NCBI GenBank assembly: GCA_024400305.1
Contig: JAKSMX010000001.1
Location: 124,001 to 188,000, forward strand
Origin: Bacteroidales bacterium
GTDB lineage: Bacteria > Bacteroidota > Bacteroidia > Bacteroidales > F082
Direction of reading: 5' to 3'
DNA length: 64,000 bases
Shown here: one piece after another, positions 34,871 to 41,989 of the stretch
How the letters are laid out: each line of letters starts with the position of its first letter
Position numbering within the stretch: the stretch's first letter is position 1
Program-made: the position numbers and the translations under genes
Notes under the pieces: model-generated
Database searches by the model: none
Told to the model about the DNA's origin: nothing
What the model saw: only the letters and a program-made list of their open reading frames with translations

Positions 34871-35296
34871 ATGGTCGATAAATTATCAAAATACTGCAAA
34901 TATGGTCTCATAGGCCTCATGGCTCTCAACGTCATCTTCGCCATCATCGTTATGATCTCTGGTCAGAGCAGCGTTGGAACAGCGATGGTCTTCGCATATT
35001 GCATGCTTGGATTGACTGTGGTTGCGATTTTGTTTGCACCTATCTACGGAATCATCATCAATCCGAAGAGCATCAAGTCAATTGGTCTTTACGTTGCAAT
35101 AGCGGCCGTCGTGGCACTTCTCGCATGGTTGCTCGCAAAAGGTTCAACGCTTCCTGCCGAATATCTTGAATCAATGGGCGTCACAAGAGGTGTCGAGTCA
35201 TTCGTTGACTTCTTCATGGTATTCGTCTATATCATCATCGGTGCAACAATCGCAGCTGTTATCTATTCAGCCGTTTCGAAACTCATTAACAAATAA
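34871..35296 (+). CDS. Small four-TM protein of the ExbBD operon
   Basis: 141 aa with four hydrophobic segments (near residues 12-30, 38-65, 68-88 and 115-135). I do not recognise a domain. It lies between exbB and the first exbD, 23 bases after one and 17 before the other, so it probably belongs to the energising complex or its assembly. Similar small membrane proteins sit at this place in other Bacteroidota operons as far as I recall. Confidence 0.7.
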   Translation: MVDKLSKYCKYGLIGLMALNVIFAIIVMISGQSSVGTAMVFAYCMLGLTVVAILFAPIYGIIINPKSIKSIGLYVAIAAVVALLAWLLAKGSTLPAEYLESMGVTRGVESFVDFFMVFVYIIIGATIAAVIYSAVSKLINK

Positions 35297-35313
35297 TAAG
35301 GAAGGAATCTATC

Positions 35314-35889
35314 ATGGCTCGTAAGAAAAAGAAAGTACCGGAAATCAATGCCAGCTCAATGGCCGATATTTCTTTCTTGCTGTTGATATTCTTCCTCGTT
35401 ACCACTACGATGGACACAGACAGCGGTCTCACACGCCGTCTGCCGCCACCAGTAGAAAACCCTGACATGGATGTCAAAGTGAAAGAAAGAAACATTTTGA
35501 ACGTCATGATCAACAAATACGATAAGCTCATGGTCAATGGAAAACCTGGTGACATCTCAACACTTAAAGATATCACAAAGGATTTCATCACACCAAACCC
35601 GCACAATGAGAAAGCTCCAGAAGTGGAGACGAAGGAAATCGAGCTTATCGGTAACTTTGTGACAAATAAAGGTGTTGTATCACTTAAGAATGACCGCGGT
35701 ACTTCTTATATGATGTACATCGCCGTTCAAAATGAATTAGCGAAAGCTTTCAATGAACTCAGAGAAGAAGTCGCAATGAGATACTTCCAGCAGCATTACG
35801 CCGATATCACCGACAAAGACAAACTCGATGCCGTGAACAAGGCAGTGCCGGTTCGTATTTCGGAGGCCGAACCTGAAGAAATCAAATAA
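35314..35889 (+). CDS. exbD: ExbD/TolR-family protein 1
   Basis: 191 aa. Basic N-terminus MARKKKKVPEINASSMADIS, then one membrane helix (about 17-37, DISFLLLIFFLVTTTMD) with the proton-carrying Asp at its start, then a periplasmic domain. Partner of ExbB. Paralogue of the next gene. Longer than usual ExbD (about 130-150 aa) because of a central insertion and a C-terminal tail. Confidence 0.92.
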   Translation: MARKKKKVPEINASSMADISFLLLIFFLVTTTMDTDSGLTRRLPPPVENPDMDVKVKERNILNVMINKYDKLMVNGKPGDISTLKDITKDFITPNPHNEKAPEVETKEIELIGNFVTNKGVVSLKNDRGTSYMMYIAVQNELAKAFNELREEVAMRYFQQHYADITDKDKLDAVNKAVPVRISEAEPEEIK

Positions 35890-35904
35890 TAGGAGAGAAA
35901 AACT

Positions 35905-36363
35905 ATGGCAAAATTCAGAAAAAACGAAGCAAAGGAAGTCCCGGCAATCTCAACCGGTTCCATGCCTGACATCATCTTCATGTTGATCTTCTTCTTCATG
36001 GTGACAACCTCAATGCGCGAAACGACATTGAAAGTCAAAGTGAAACTGCCGGAAGCCACAGAAGTCCAGAAGCTTGAGAAGAAATCTCTCGTCAGCTTCA
36101 TCTACATCGGCCCTCCGACAAACACCAAACTTTATGGTACTGAATCACGTATCCAGCTCAACGACCAGTACGCACGTATCGACGACATCATCCCGTTCAT
36201 CGAACAGGAACGTCTCGACCGCGCCGAAGCCGACAGACCGCTCCTCACGACTTCACTCAAAATTCACGATGAAGTCAGAATGGGTCTCGTCACCGACGTC
36301 AAGCAGGAACTCCGTAAATGCGGCGCATTCCGTATCAACTACTCAGTGCGTAAAGCCGAATAA
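35905..36363 (+). CDS. exbD: ExbD/TolR-family protein 2
   Basis: 152 aa. Same plan as its neighbour: MAKFRKNEAKEVPAISTGSM, membrane helix PDIIFMLIFFFMVTTSM with the conserved Asp, then a periplasmic domain ending CGAFRINYSVRKAE. Two different ExbD subunits in one operon are common in the phylum. A terminator follows. Confidence 0.92.
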   Translation: MAKFRKNEAKEVPAISTGSMPDIIFMLIFFFMVTTSMRETTLKVKVKLPEATEVQKLEKKSLVSFIYIGPPTNTKLYGTESRIQLNDQYARIDDIIPFIEQERLDRAEADRPLLTTSLKIHDEVRMGLVTDVKQELRKCGAFRINYSVRKAE

Positions 36364-36386
36364 AGACATTAGGTCTTAACAATATC

Positions 36387-36418
36387 AAAGGGAAAATCGA
36401 AAAGTTTTCCCTTTTTTG
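36387..36418 (+). terminator. Terminator of the exbB operon
   Basis: Stem aaagggaaaa (36387-36396) with ttttcccttt (36405-36414), followed by a T-run. Confidence 0.9.
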
Positions 36419-36464
36419 TTGAATCCTTATTGTTTTTGCAAAAATTCTAAATAAAAAACTATTT

Positions 36465-36707
36465 AAAGTCAGTGCAGGCCAGGCAAACTATCTGAGAGAT
36501 TCGCCATTGCACAGGTTTCAGAAAGAAACCGAACAGGATGATGAATACAGCATATTCGAGCTGAACATCCGTCTAACCTTTGATTTCCAACAGGAAATAC
36601 TCTGGAATGGTGAAAATGTGGAGGTGCTCAAACCAGAATGGCTTCGCAAAGAAATTGCCGGTAAGATTAAAAGAATGTGGAACAAATATAGTGAAGATAA
36701 AAAATGA
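36465..36707 (+). pseudogene. C-terminal remnant of a WYL-domain regulator
   Basis: The frame is open from just after a stop at 36420 but contains no ATG; the only possible start is TTG at 36507. The translation LRDSPLHRFQKETE, LNIRLTFDFQQEILWNGENV and EVLKPEWLRKEIAGKIKRMW fits the end of WYL-domain transcriptional regulators (PLHxSQ, DF..ILxxGxxVEVLxPxxLR). The N-terminal helix-turn-helix and most of the WYL fold are missing. WYL regulators often control defence islands. The stop overlaps the ATG of the exonuclease gene, as if the two were once coupled. Confidence 0.65.
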
Positions 36708-37192
36708 AAGACTTTGCCGCTATAGATTTTGAAACCGCCAATTGCGAACGAAGCAGCGTATGCAGTGTAGGCATAGTGATAGTGCGGAACGGAGAGATTG
36801 TCGATACGTTCTATTCGCTCATCAATCCAGAACCTAACTATTACAACTACTGGTGTACCCGGGTGCACGGATTGACGGCGCAGGACACAGACAATGCTCC
36901 AGTTTTCCCCGAAGTCTGGAAAAAAGTAGAACCTCTGATTGAAGGACTTCCTCTCGTTGCCCACAACAAGGCATTCGATGAAAGTTGCCTGAAAGCCGTC
37001 TTCCGCATCTATCAGATGGATTACCCTGATTATGAGTTTCATTGCACGCTGCAGCAATCACGCAAAGTCTGGCCCGGAGGCCATCACAATCTCGACATCA
37101 TCGCCGAGCGTTGCGGATATAAATTAGAGAATCATCATCACGCATTGGCAGATGCCGAGGCTTGCGCGGCGATAGCGAGGGAAATTTTGTGA
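36704..37192 (+). CDS. DEDDh 3'-5' exonuclease (DnaQ-like)
   Basis: 162 aa with all four DEDDh positions: AIDFETAN (Asp, Glu), AHNKAFDESCL (Asp) and HHALADAEACA (His, Asp). Related to the DNA polymerase III epsilon exonuclease but shorter and free-standing. Overlaps the WYL remnant by four bases and is 18 bases ahead of a 100-aa gene. Could act in repair or as part of the defence-like island. AT-rich compared with the exbB operon. Confidence 0.88.
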   Translation: MKDFAAIDFETANCERSSVCSVGIVIVRNGEIVDTFYSLINPEPNYYNYWCTRVHGLTAQDTDNAPVFPEVWKKVEPLIEGLPLVAHNKAFDESCLKAVFRIYQMDYPDYEFHCTLQQSRKVWPGGHHNLDIIAERCGYKLENHHHALADAEACAAIAREIL

Positions 37193-37210
37193 ACATAAAA
37201 TATTAAAGTC

Positions 37211-37513
37211 ATGATAGAACAAGATAATAGAAAACGTAATCGTCACAACGAAGACTTGCTGTTTGAAGAACTCAGCGCAGCAGTCGAGACCATTGATGCC
37301 GTAGCTCAAGCCACGGGCAAGACCTTCAACCAAGTGTCAAGTGTATATCGATCACAAGCCATCAACCGCCTTACGGAAATCCTCATTGATGCCGGTGATG
37401 ATTTCGACTGGAAGATGAATGACATTAAGAAGTTCATTTCCGAACAGATGTCATATCATCGCGAATGGTGCTATGATAACCAACCGTTGAAGATAGAAAT
37501 AGAGAAAGACTGA
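37211..37513 (+). CDS. 100-aa hypothetical protein of the DUF262 island
   Basis: MIEQDNRKRNRHNEDLLFEE start, helical and charged, no signal or membrane segment. I do not recognise a family. Segment YHREWCYDNQPLKI near the C-terminus is distinctive. Probably co-transcribed with the exonuclease. A new promoter lies just downstream, before the DUF262 genes. Confidence 0.6.
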   Translation: MIEQDNRKRNRHNEDLLFEELSAAVETIDAVAQATGKTFNQVSSVYRSQAINRLTEILIDAGDDFDWKMNDIKKFISEQMSYHREWCYDNQPLKIEIEKD

Positions 37514-37522
37514 CGAGATGGA

Positions 37523-37549
37523 TTTGTCGGATTGAAAAACGTAAATTTG
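37523..37549 (+). promoter_or_regulatory. Promoter of the DUF262 pair
   Basis: TAAATTTG at 37542-37549 and TTTG at 37523-37526, 19 bases start to start, an almost ideal Bacteroidota promoter. The first ATG is at 37645, so the leader is about 90 bases. Confidence 0.7.
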
Positions 37550-37644
37550 CAACATCGTTTTCCGACCGGAACGGTTAAAGCAGGGTTCGCTGGGAATGGC
37601 GGGAAAGAAGAAGAAAATAAGAAGCGTAACATAAGTTTAAAACA

Positions 37645-39387
37645 ATGAGTAACATAAATTTAACGACAAAACTAGTTGGTGAAATAACTGGGAATTTTAC
37701 AGTTCCATCCTACCAACGTGGTTATAGATGGCAAGAAGAAGTGAAAATTCTTCTTGATGACATAAACGAAATTCCCGATGGAGAGAATTATTGTCTTCAG
37801 CCAATAGTCGTAAAAAAGACAGATGACAACAAGTATGAATTGATTGACGGGCAGCAGCGGTTGACCACATTGTTTTTGATTTTAGGCTACATTCGCACTT
37901 TTAGGCCAAAACTACAACAGAAATACACTATAGATTATGAAATAAGAGAGAAAAGCAAGGAGTTTTTGTCCGATCTTGATTTTGACAACATCAATGATGC
38001 CGCACAGAATATAGATGAGTATTTCATCAATGAAGCTGCGAAGACAATCAAAAACTGGTTTGACAATACTCCTGATGACGATAATGCAGCCAATTTGATA
38101 GCGAACAAACTGAACAACAAAGTAAACATCATCTGGTATGAGATAAACGGCACGGAAGACGCCATATCGCTTTTCACCCGCCTTAACATTGGCAAGATCC
38201 CATTGACGAACGCAGAACTGGTAAAAGCTATTTTCCTAAGCAGGAACAACGGCATTGACGAGCGTTATCAACTTGAAATTTCAACACAATGGGACGATAT
38301 TGAGAAAGAACTCCACGATGAGAAACTTTGGTATTTTATCACAAACAAAAAAGCCGAAGATTTTTCCACACGTATTGAATTGCTGTTTGACTTGATGGCT
38401 GATAAAAAAGATGGAGACAAAGAACGTTATAGAACATTCTTCTGGTTTATGGAACAGTCCAAGTCTGACGAATACGCAGGAAACAAAATCAAACTATGGG
38501 AACAGGTTATCGAAACATTTCAGCGACTTAAAGAATGGTATAACGATTCGGAATTATATCACAAAATCGGGTACTTGATTGCCGTCAATAAAAAGGCATT
38601 ACGTGACCTGATAAATGAATCCTCCCAAAAAGGCAAATTCGATTTTAAGTCGACACTCAATGAATATATTGCCAATAGTATCAACTTCAATAATAACAAT
38701 AATAACAATAATAACAATAATAACAATAATAAAGAGTATCTTGATTTGTCTTACGACAACAAATCAGATTGTCCAAATATCGAAAAACTTTTGCTTCTTT
38801 TCAATGTGGAAAGCGTTTTCCAAAACGGTGACAAATCAATGCGGTTTCCATTTGACAAACACAAAAACAAAAAAGGCGGATGGTCACTCGAACATATTCA
38901 TGCCCAGCAGTCGGAAGGTCTGAACACAAAAGCCTTGTGGAACGAATGGCTTGACCTGCATGTGCAATCGCTGAAAAACATTGATAGCTCACAAAATGCT
39001 GCGTTAATTGAGGAAATTGAAAGCAGAAACAAGGAAAACCTCACAGAAGAATTGTTTAATGAATGGTTTGAAAAGGTGATTCAGGCATTGAACTTGGAGC
39101 AAAACATTGACTATATTCACATGCTTTCGAACATGGCCTTACTCGGAACATTTGACAATTCGGCGTTGAATAATTCAACATTTGATGTTAAACGAGATAA
39201 AATCATAGAAATGGATAAAAACGGCGACTATATTCCGATTTGTACGCGACGTGTTTTCCTGAAGTATTATACTCCTTCTGGCGAAAACCAACTTCATTTT
39301 TGGGGTAAAGCCGACCGTGACGCTTATGTCAAAGCGATGAACGAAATTTTAAAGCCTTATTTATCAATCATCAACAAACAAATCTAA
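37645..39387 (+). CDS. DUF262-DUF1524-like (GmrSD-type) protein
   Basis: 580 aa. The DUF262 domain has PSYQRGYRW (about 22-30) and DGQQRLTTLFLI (about 75-86), the ParB/Srx-like NTP-using fold found in GmrS, SspE and related defence proteins. The C-terminal third has WSLEHIHAQQSEGL, matching the His motif of DUF1524 HNH-like nucleases. Around residue 350 a 14-Asn run is encoded by a 9-bp tandem repeat. Likely an anti-phage protein that recognises modified DNA, by family analogy. One base separates it from the second DUF262 gene. Confidence 0.8.
   Translation: MSNINLTTKLVGEITGNFTVPSYQRGYRWQEEVKILLDDINEIPDGENYCLQPIVVKKTDDNKYELIDGQQRLTTLFLILGYIRTFRPKLQQKYTIDYEIREKSKEFLSDLDFDNINDAAQNIDEYFINEAAKTIKNWFDNTPDDDNAANLIANKLNNKVNIIWYEINGTEDAISLFTRLNIGKIPLTNAELVKAIFLSRNNGIDERYQLEISTQWDDIEKELHDEKLWYFITNKKAEDFSTRIELLFDLMADKKDGDKERYRTFFWFMEQSKSDEYAGNKIKLWEQVIETFQRLKEWYNDSELYHKIGYLIAVNKKALRDLINESSQKGKFDFKSTLNEYIANSINFNNNNNNNNNNNNNNKEYLDLSYDNKSDCPNIEKLLLLFNVESVFQNGDKSMRFPFDKHKNKKGGWSLEHIHAQQSEGLNTKALWNEWLDLHVQSLKNIDSSQNAALIEEIESRNKENLTEELFNEWFEKVIQALNLEQNIDYIHMLSNMALLGTFDNSALNNSTFDVKRDKIIEMDKNGDYIPICTRRVFLKYYTPSGENQLHFWGKADRDAYVKAMNEILKPYLSIINKQI
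38689..38734 (+). repeat. 9-bp microsatellite encoding poly-Asn
   Basis: About 4.5 copies of aataataac, in frame, giving 14 consecutive Asn codons in the DUF262-DUF1524 protein. Because the unit is a multiple of three, copy-number change alters linker length without a frameshift. Confidence 0.85.
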
Positions 39388-39388
39388 G

Positions 39389-41518
39389 ATGGAAACAAAC
39401 CAATATACATTTCGAAGCCTATTCCAAGAAATAAAGGAAATAGAAATACCAATTATCCAGCGAGATTATGCACAAGGTCGCGAAAACGATAAAGTCAATC
39501 GTGTCAGGGAACGTTTTTTGGATGCAATTTTCGATGCTTTGAACAACAAAAAACCGCTCACACTCGACTTCGTTTATGGCGAAGTTGAAAATGGAAAACT
39601 CGTTCCTCTCGACGGACAACAACGTCTGACCACGTTGTTCTTGTTGCATTGGTTTGTTGCAAAAAAGGAAAACATTGAAGAAAACGATTATGAATATTTA
39701 AATCATTTTTCCTATTTCACCCGTCCGAGTTCACGAGATTTTTGCAAGAAATTGGTGAAACACACGCCTGCTTTCAACATGACAATTTCAGAAGAATTGA
39801 AAGACCAGTCGTGGTTCCAATATCAATGGCACAATGACCCGACTATCAAAGGAATGTTGGTAATGATTGATGCTATCAATCAGAAATATGGCAACTCGTC
39901 TAATTTATGGGGACAATTGGCAAACATAACCTTCTACTTTTTGCCAATTTCTGATATGGGTCTTACCGATGAATTGTATATTAAAATGAATTCCCGAGGC
40001 AAACCGCTAACTGAATTTGAACATTTCAAGGCGGAATTTGAGGGGATGATTAAAGAGTATGATGAAGAAATGTCAAAAGAATTCAAAGAATTCAATCGTA
40101 AATTCGATTTGGACTGGACTGACATGCTTTTCCCGTATCGTGGCAAAAACGAGATAATAGACGATGAATTCATGCGCTATTTCTTCTTTGTGAGCGATAT
40201 TCTTTGCTATCAACAGAACATTCCGTCAGAAAAAGATCCATTCAAATTGGCAAGGATGCTTTATGGCAAGGATAATCCGAGTGCGAAAGACAATCTTTCT
40301 TTTTTGGAATCATCGTTTGACTGCTGGTGCGGATTCGATATTGATAGGTTTTTCAATTCGATTTTCGCCAACGGCACATACGAATCGGGTAAGGTGAAAA
40401 TCTATCAGGAAAATCTGAATATATTCAAACAATGCTGCGATGATTATGGTGACGACAAGGGAAGAAACCGTAAATTTCCATTGAGCCTGACTTTGCTGTT
40501 ATATGCAGTTGTCGTTTACTTGCAAAACAGACAAAATGTTCATGAAAATAATTTCAAGCATCGCATACGAATTGTAAGGAACCTGATATGGAATTCACGA
40601 GACGAAATTCGTGCTGATGGACAGAGAAATAACATGCCGCAATTGTTGGCTGAAACGAAGGAAATAATTCTGAAGGGTACAATTCCAACAGGCACTGGCT
40701 ATAATAAACGTCAAAAAGAAGAAGAGCAAGCTAAAATAGATTGGTTACTTACTAATTTGGACAAGCAAGATGCTTTGTTCCATTTGGAAGACCATTCACT
40801 TTTGTATGGCTGCATTGCCGTTGTCGGGTTGGATAATTTCGCCAATTTTGATAAGTTTAGAGAACTTTTCAACAACGATCGGGATTTGGTTTCACGAGCG
40901 TTACTTGCAAAAGGTGATTATTCACAAGTAGTTGGTTGGCGTTGGCAATTAGGAACAGAGAACGATTCAACTTGGGAAGATTTATTACATCCGTCCAACC
41001 AGCGTACAGAATTTGAAAGCCAAACCAAAGCAACATTAAATGCATTGTTATCATCATTGACAAAAGTTGATGAATCTAATCTTCAACAAATAATTGACAA
41101 TTTTTTAAACGATGAAAACACGCAAAAAGATTGGCGTTATTATTTTGTAAAGTACAATGACACAATGTTGTCAGACACATTCGGTTATTATTATACTTAT
41201 ACTGATGGAGATTATCATACTTTGAGAATGCATACTAAAGAACGTCTTAGTGGAAGGAACTGGAATGTGTTTATTTTGGCTTTGTATTACCAAATGAATG
41301 AGGAGTATGATCTAGGAGATTATGCTAATCAAGGTGATTGTCTAATGCTATCAGACTCTTTGGCTTTAGATTGTGAAAATGATAAGTACATCTTGTACGA
41401 AGATATTAATGATGAATGGGAGGTCAAACAAGAGTTCCCTATTCCGCAACAAGATGGCATTGACACAAAAGACAGAGTCAAATGGATGAAAAATAAATTG
41501 AAAAAACTGGGATATTAA
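39389..41518 (+). CDS. Second DUF262 protein
   Basis: 709 aa. DUF262 N-terminal domain with IIQRDYAQGREND (about 22-34) and PLDGQQRLTTLFLLHW (about 71-86); further KMNSRGKPLTEFEHFKAEFE, common in this family. The C-terminal half carries no HNH motif I can see and is of unknown fold. Begins one base after the first DUF262 gene, so the two are coupled. Two-gene DUF262 cassettes are typical of defence islands; here one partner has a nuclease-like domain and the other does not. Confidence 0.8.
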   Translation: METNQYTFRSLFQEIKEIEIPIIQRDYAQGRENDKVNRVRERFLDAIFDALNNKKPLTLDFVYGEVENGKLVPLDGQQRLTTLFLLHWFVAKKENIEENDYEYLNHFSYFTRPSSRDFCKKLVKHTPAFNMTISEELKDQSWFQYQWHNDPTIKGMLVMIDAINQKYGNSSNLWGQLANITFYFLPISDMGLTDELYIKMNSRGKPLTEFEHFKAEFEGMIKEYDEEMSKEFKEFNRKFDLDWTDMLFPYRGKNEIIDDEFMRYFFFVSDILCYQQNIPSEKDPFKLARMLYGKDNPSAKDNLSFLESSFDCWCGFDIDRFFNSIFANGTYESGKVKIYQENLNIFKQCCDDYGDDKGRNRKFPLSLTLLLYAVVVYLQNRQNVHENNFKHRIRIVRNLIWNSRDEIRADGQRNNMPQLLAETKEIILKGTIPTGTGYNKRQKEEEQAKIDWLLTNLDKQDALFHLEDHSLLYGCIAVVGLDNFANFDKFRELFNNDRDLVSRALLAKGDYSQVVGWRWQLGTENDSTWEDLLHPSNQRTEFESQTKATLNALLSSLTKVDESNLQQIIDNFLNDENTQKDWRYYFVKYNDTMLSDTFGYYYTYTDGDYHTLRMHTKERLSGRNWNVFILALYYQMNEEYDLGDYANQGDCLMLSDSLALDCENDKYILYEDINDEWEVKQEFPIPQQDGIDTKDRVKWMKNKLKKLGY

Positions 41519-41522
41519 TCTT

Positions 41523-41657
41523 ATGCCCGCCGCCTTCATCTCCCACTCCGCCCACGGCACCCGCGTTCTCGCCCACTGCGCCGATGCAAAACACATCCTT
41601 TGGATTGGCACAGCCGACATCAAGAATGCCTATATTAAAATGAAAGGCGAGGAATAG
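41523..41657 (+). pseudogene. Possible N-terminal remnant of a phospholipase-D-like protein
   Basis: A 44-codon frame, GC-rich unlike its surroundings, reads MPAAFISHSAHGTRVLAHCA then KHILWIGTADIKNAYIKM before a TAG. The HILWIGTADIKN part resembles the first strand of PLD-like nuclease/phospholipase families, but no HKD motif remains. Could be a broken end of a larger gene or part of a repeat. Confidence 0.3.
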
Positions 41658-41913
41658 ATTCAACTGAAGCGAAATAGAACGTTTTGCTCGTGTTTCGTGC
41701 AAAGTTCATTTGTCTCACCGGCAAGAAGCCTCTGCAACTTTGTTCGCTCAAAGTGCTAAGGTTTTTTGTGAACTCATAATTGAAATTTTTCCAATTTTCA
41801 GTTTGCAAAAATACAATATTATTTCAAATCGCAAAGAAAAAAACAAAATAAGACAGATAAACCATATCTGACCTATAGGTCAAATTAAATCTATTTTTCA
41901 AGCTGCAAAAATA
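41640..41913 (-). other. Promoter-led region with decayed minus-strand frame
   Basis: Two minus-strand TATTTTTG boxes (41806-41813 and 41906-41913), exactly 100 bases apart, point left into DNA with no intact gene. Downstream, an open minus frame without a clear start reads NWKNFNYEFTKNLSTL, then SCRGFLPVRQMNFARNTSK, ending at a TAA near 41640. A parallel frame gives only a nine-residue peptide. It looks like a decayed gene or a repeated element; I cannot identify it. Confidence 0.35.
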
Positions 41914-41920
41914 CAAAATT

Positions 41921-41989
41921 CCCAAGATTTTCAGTACATTTTTCCCAAGATTTTCAATATATTTTTCCCAAGATTTTCAATTTGGATCA
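41921..41989. repeat. 23-bp tandem repeat supplying the priA stop codon
   Basis: Three copies of cccaagattttca(g/a)ta-type units starting at 41921, 41944 and 41967, spaced 23 bases. The last overlaps the end of priA, whose TGA lies within it. Confidence 0.8.
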
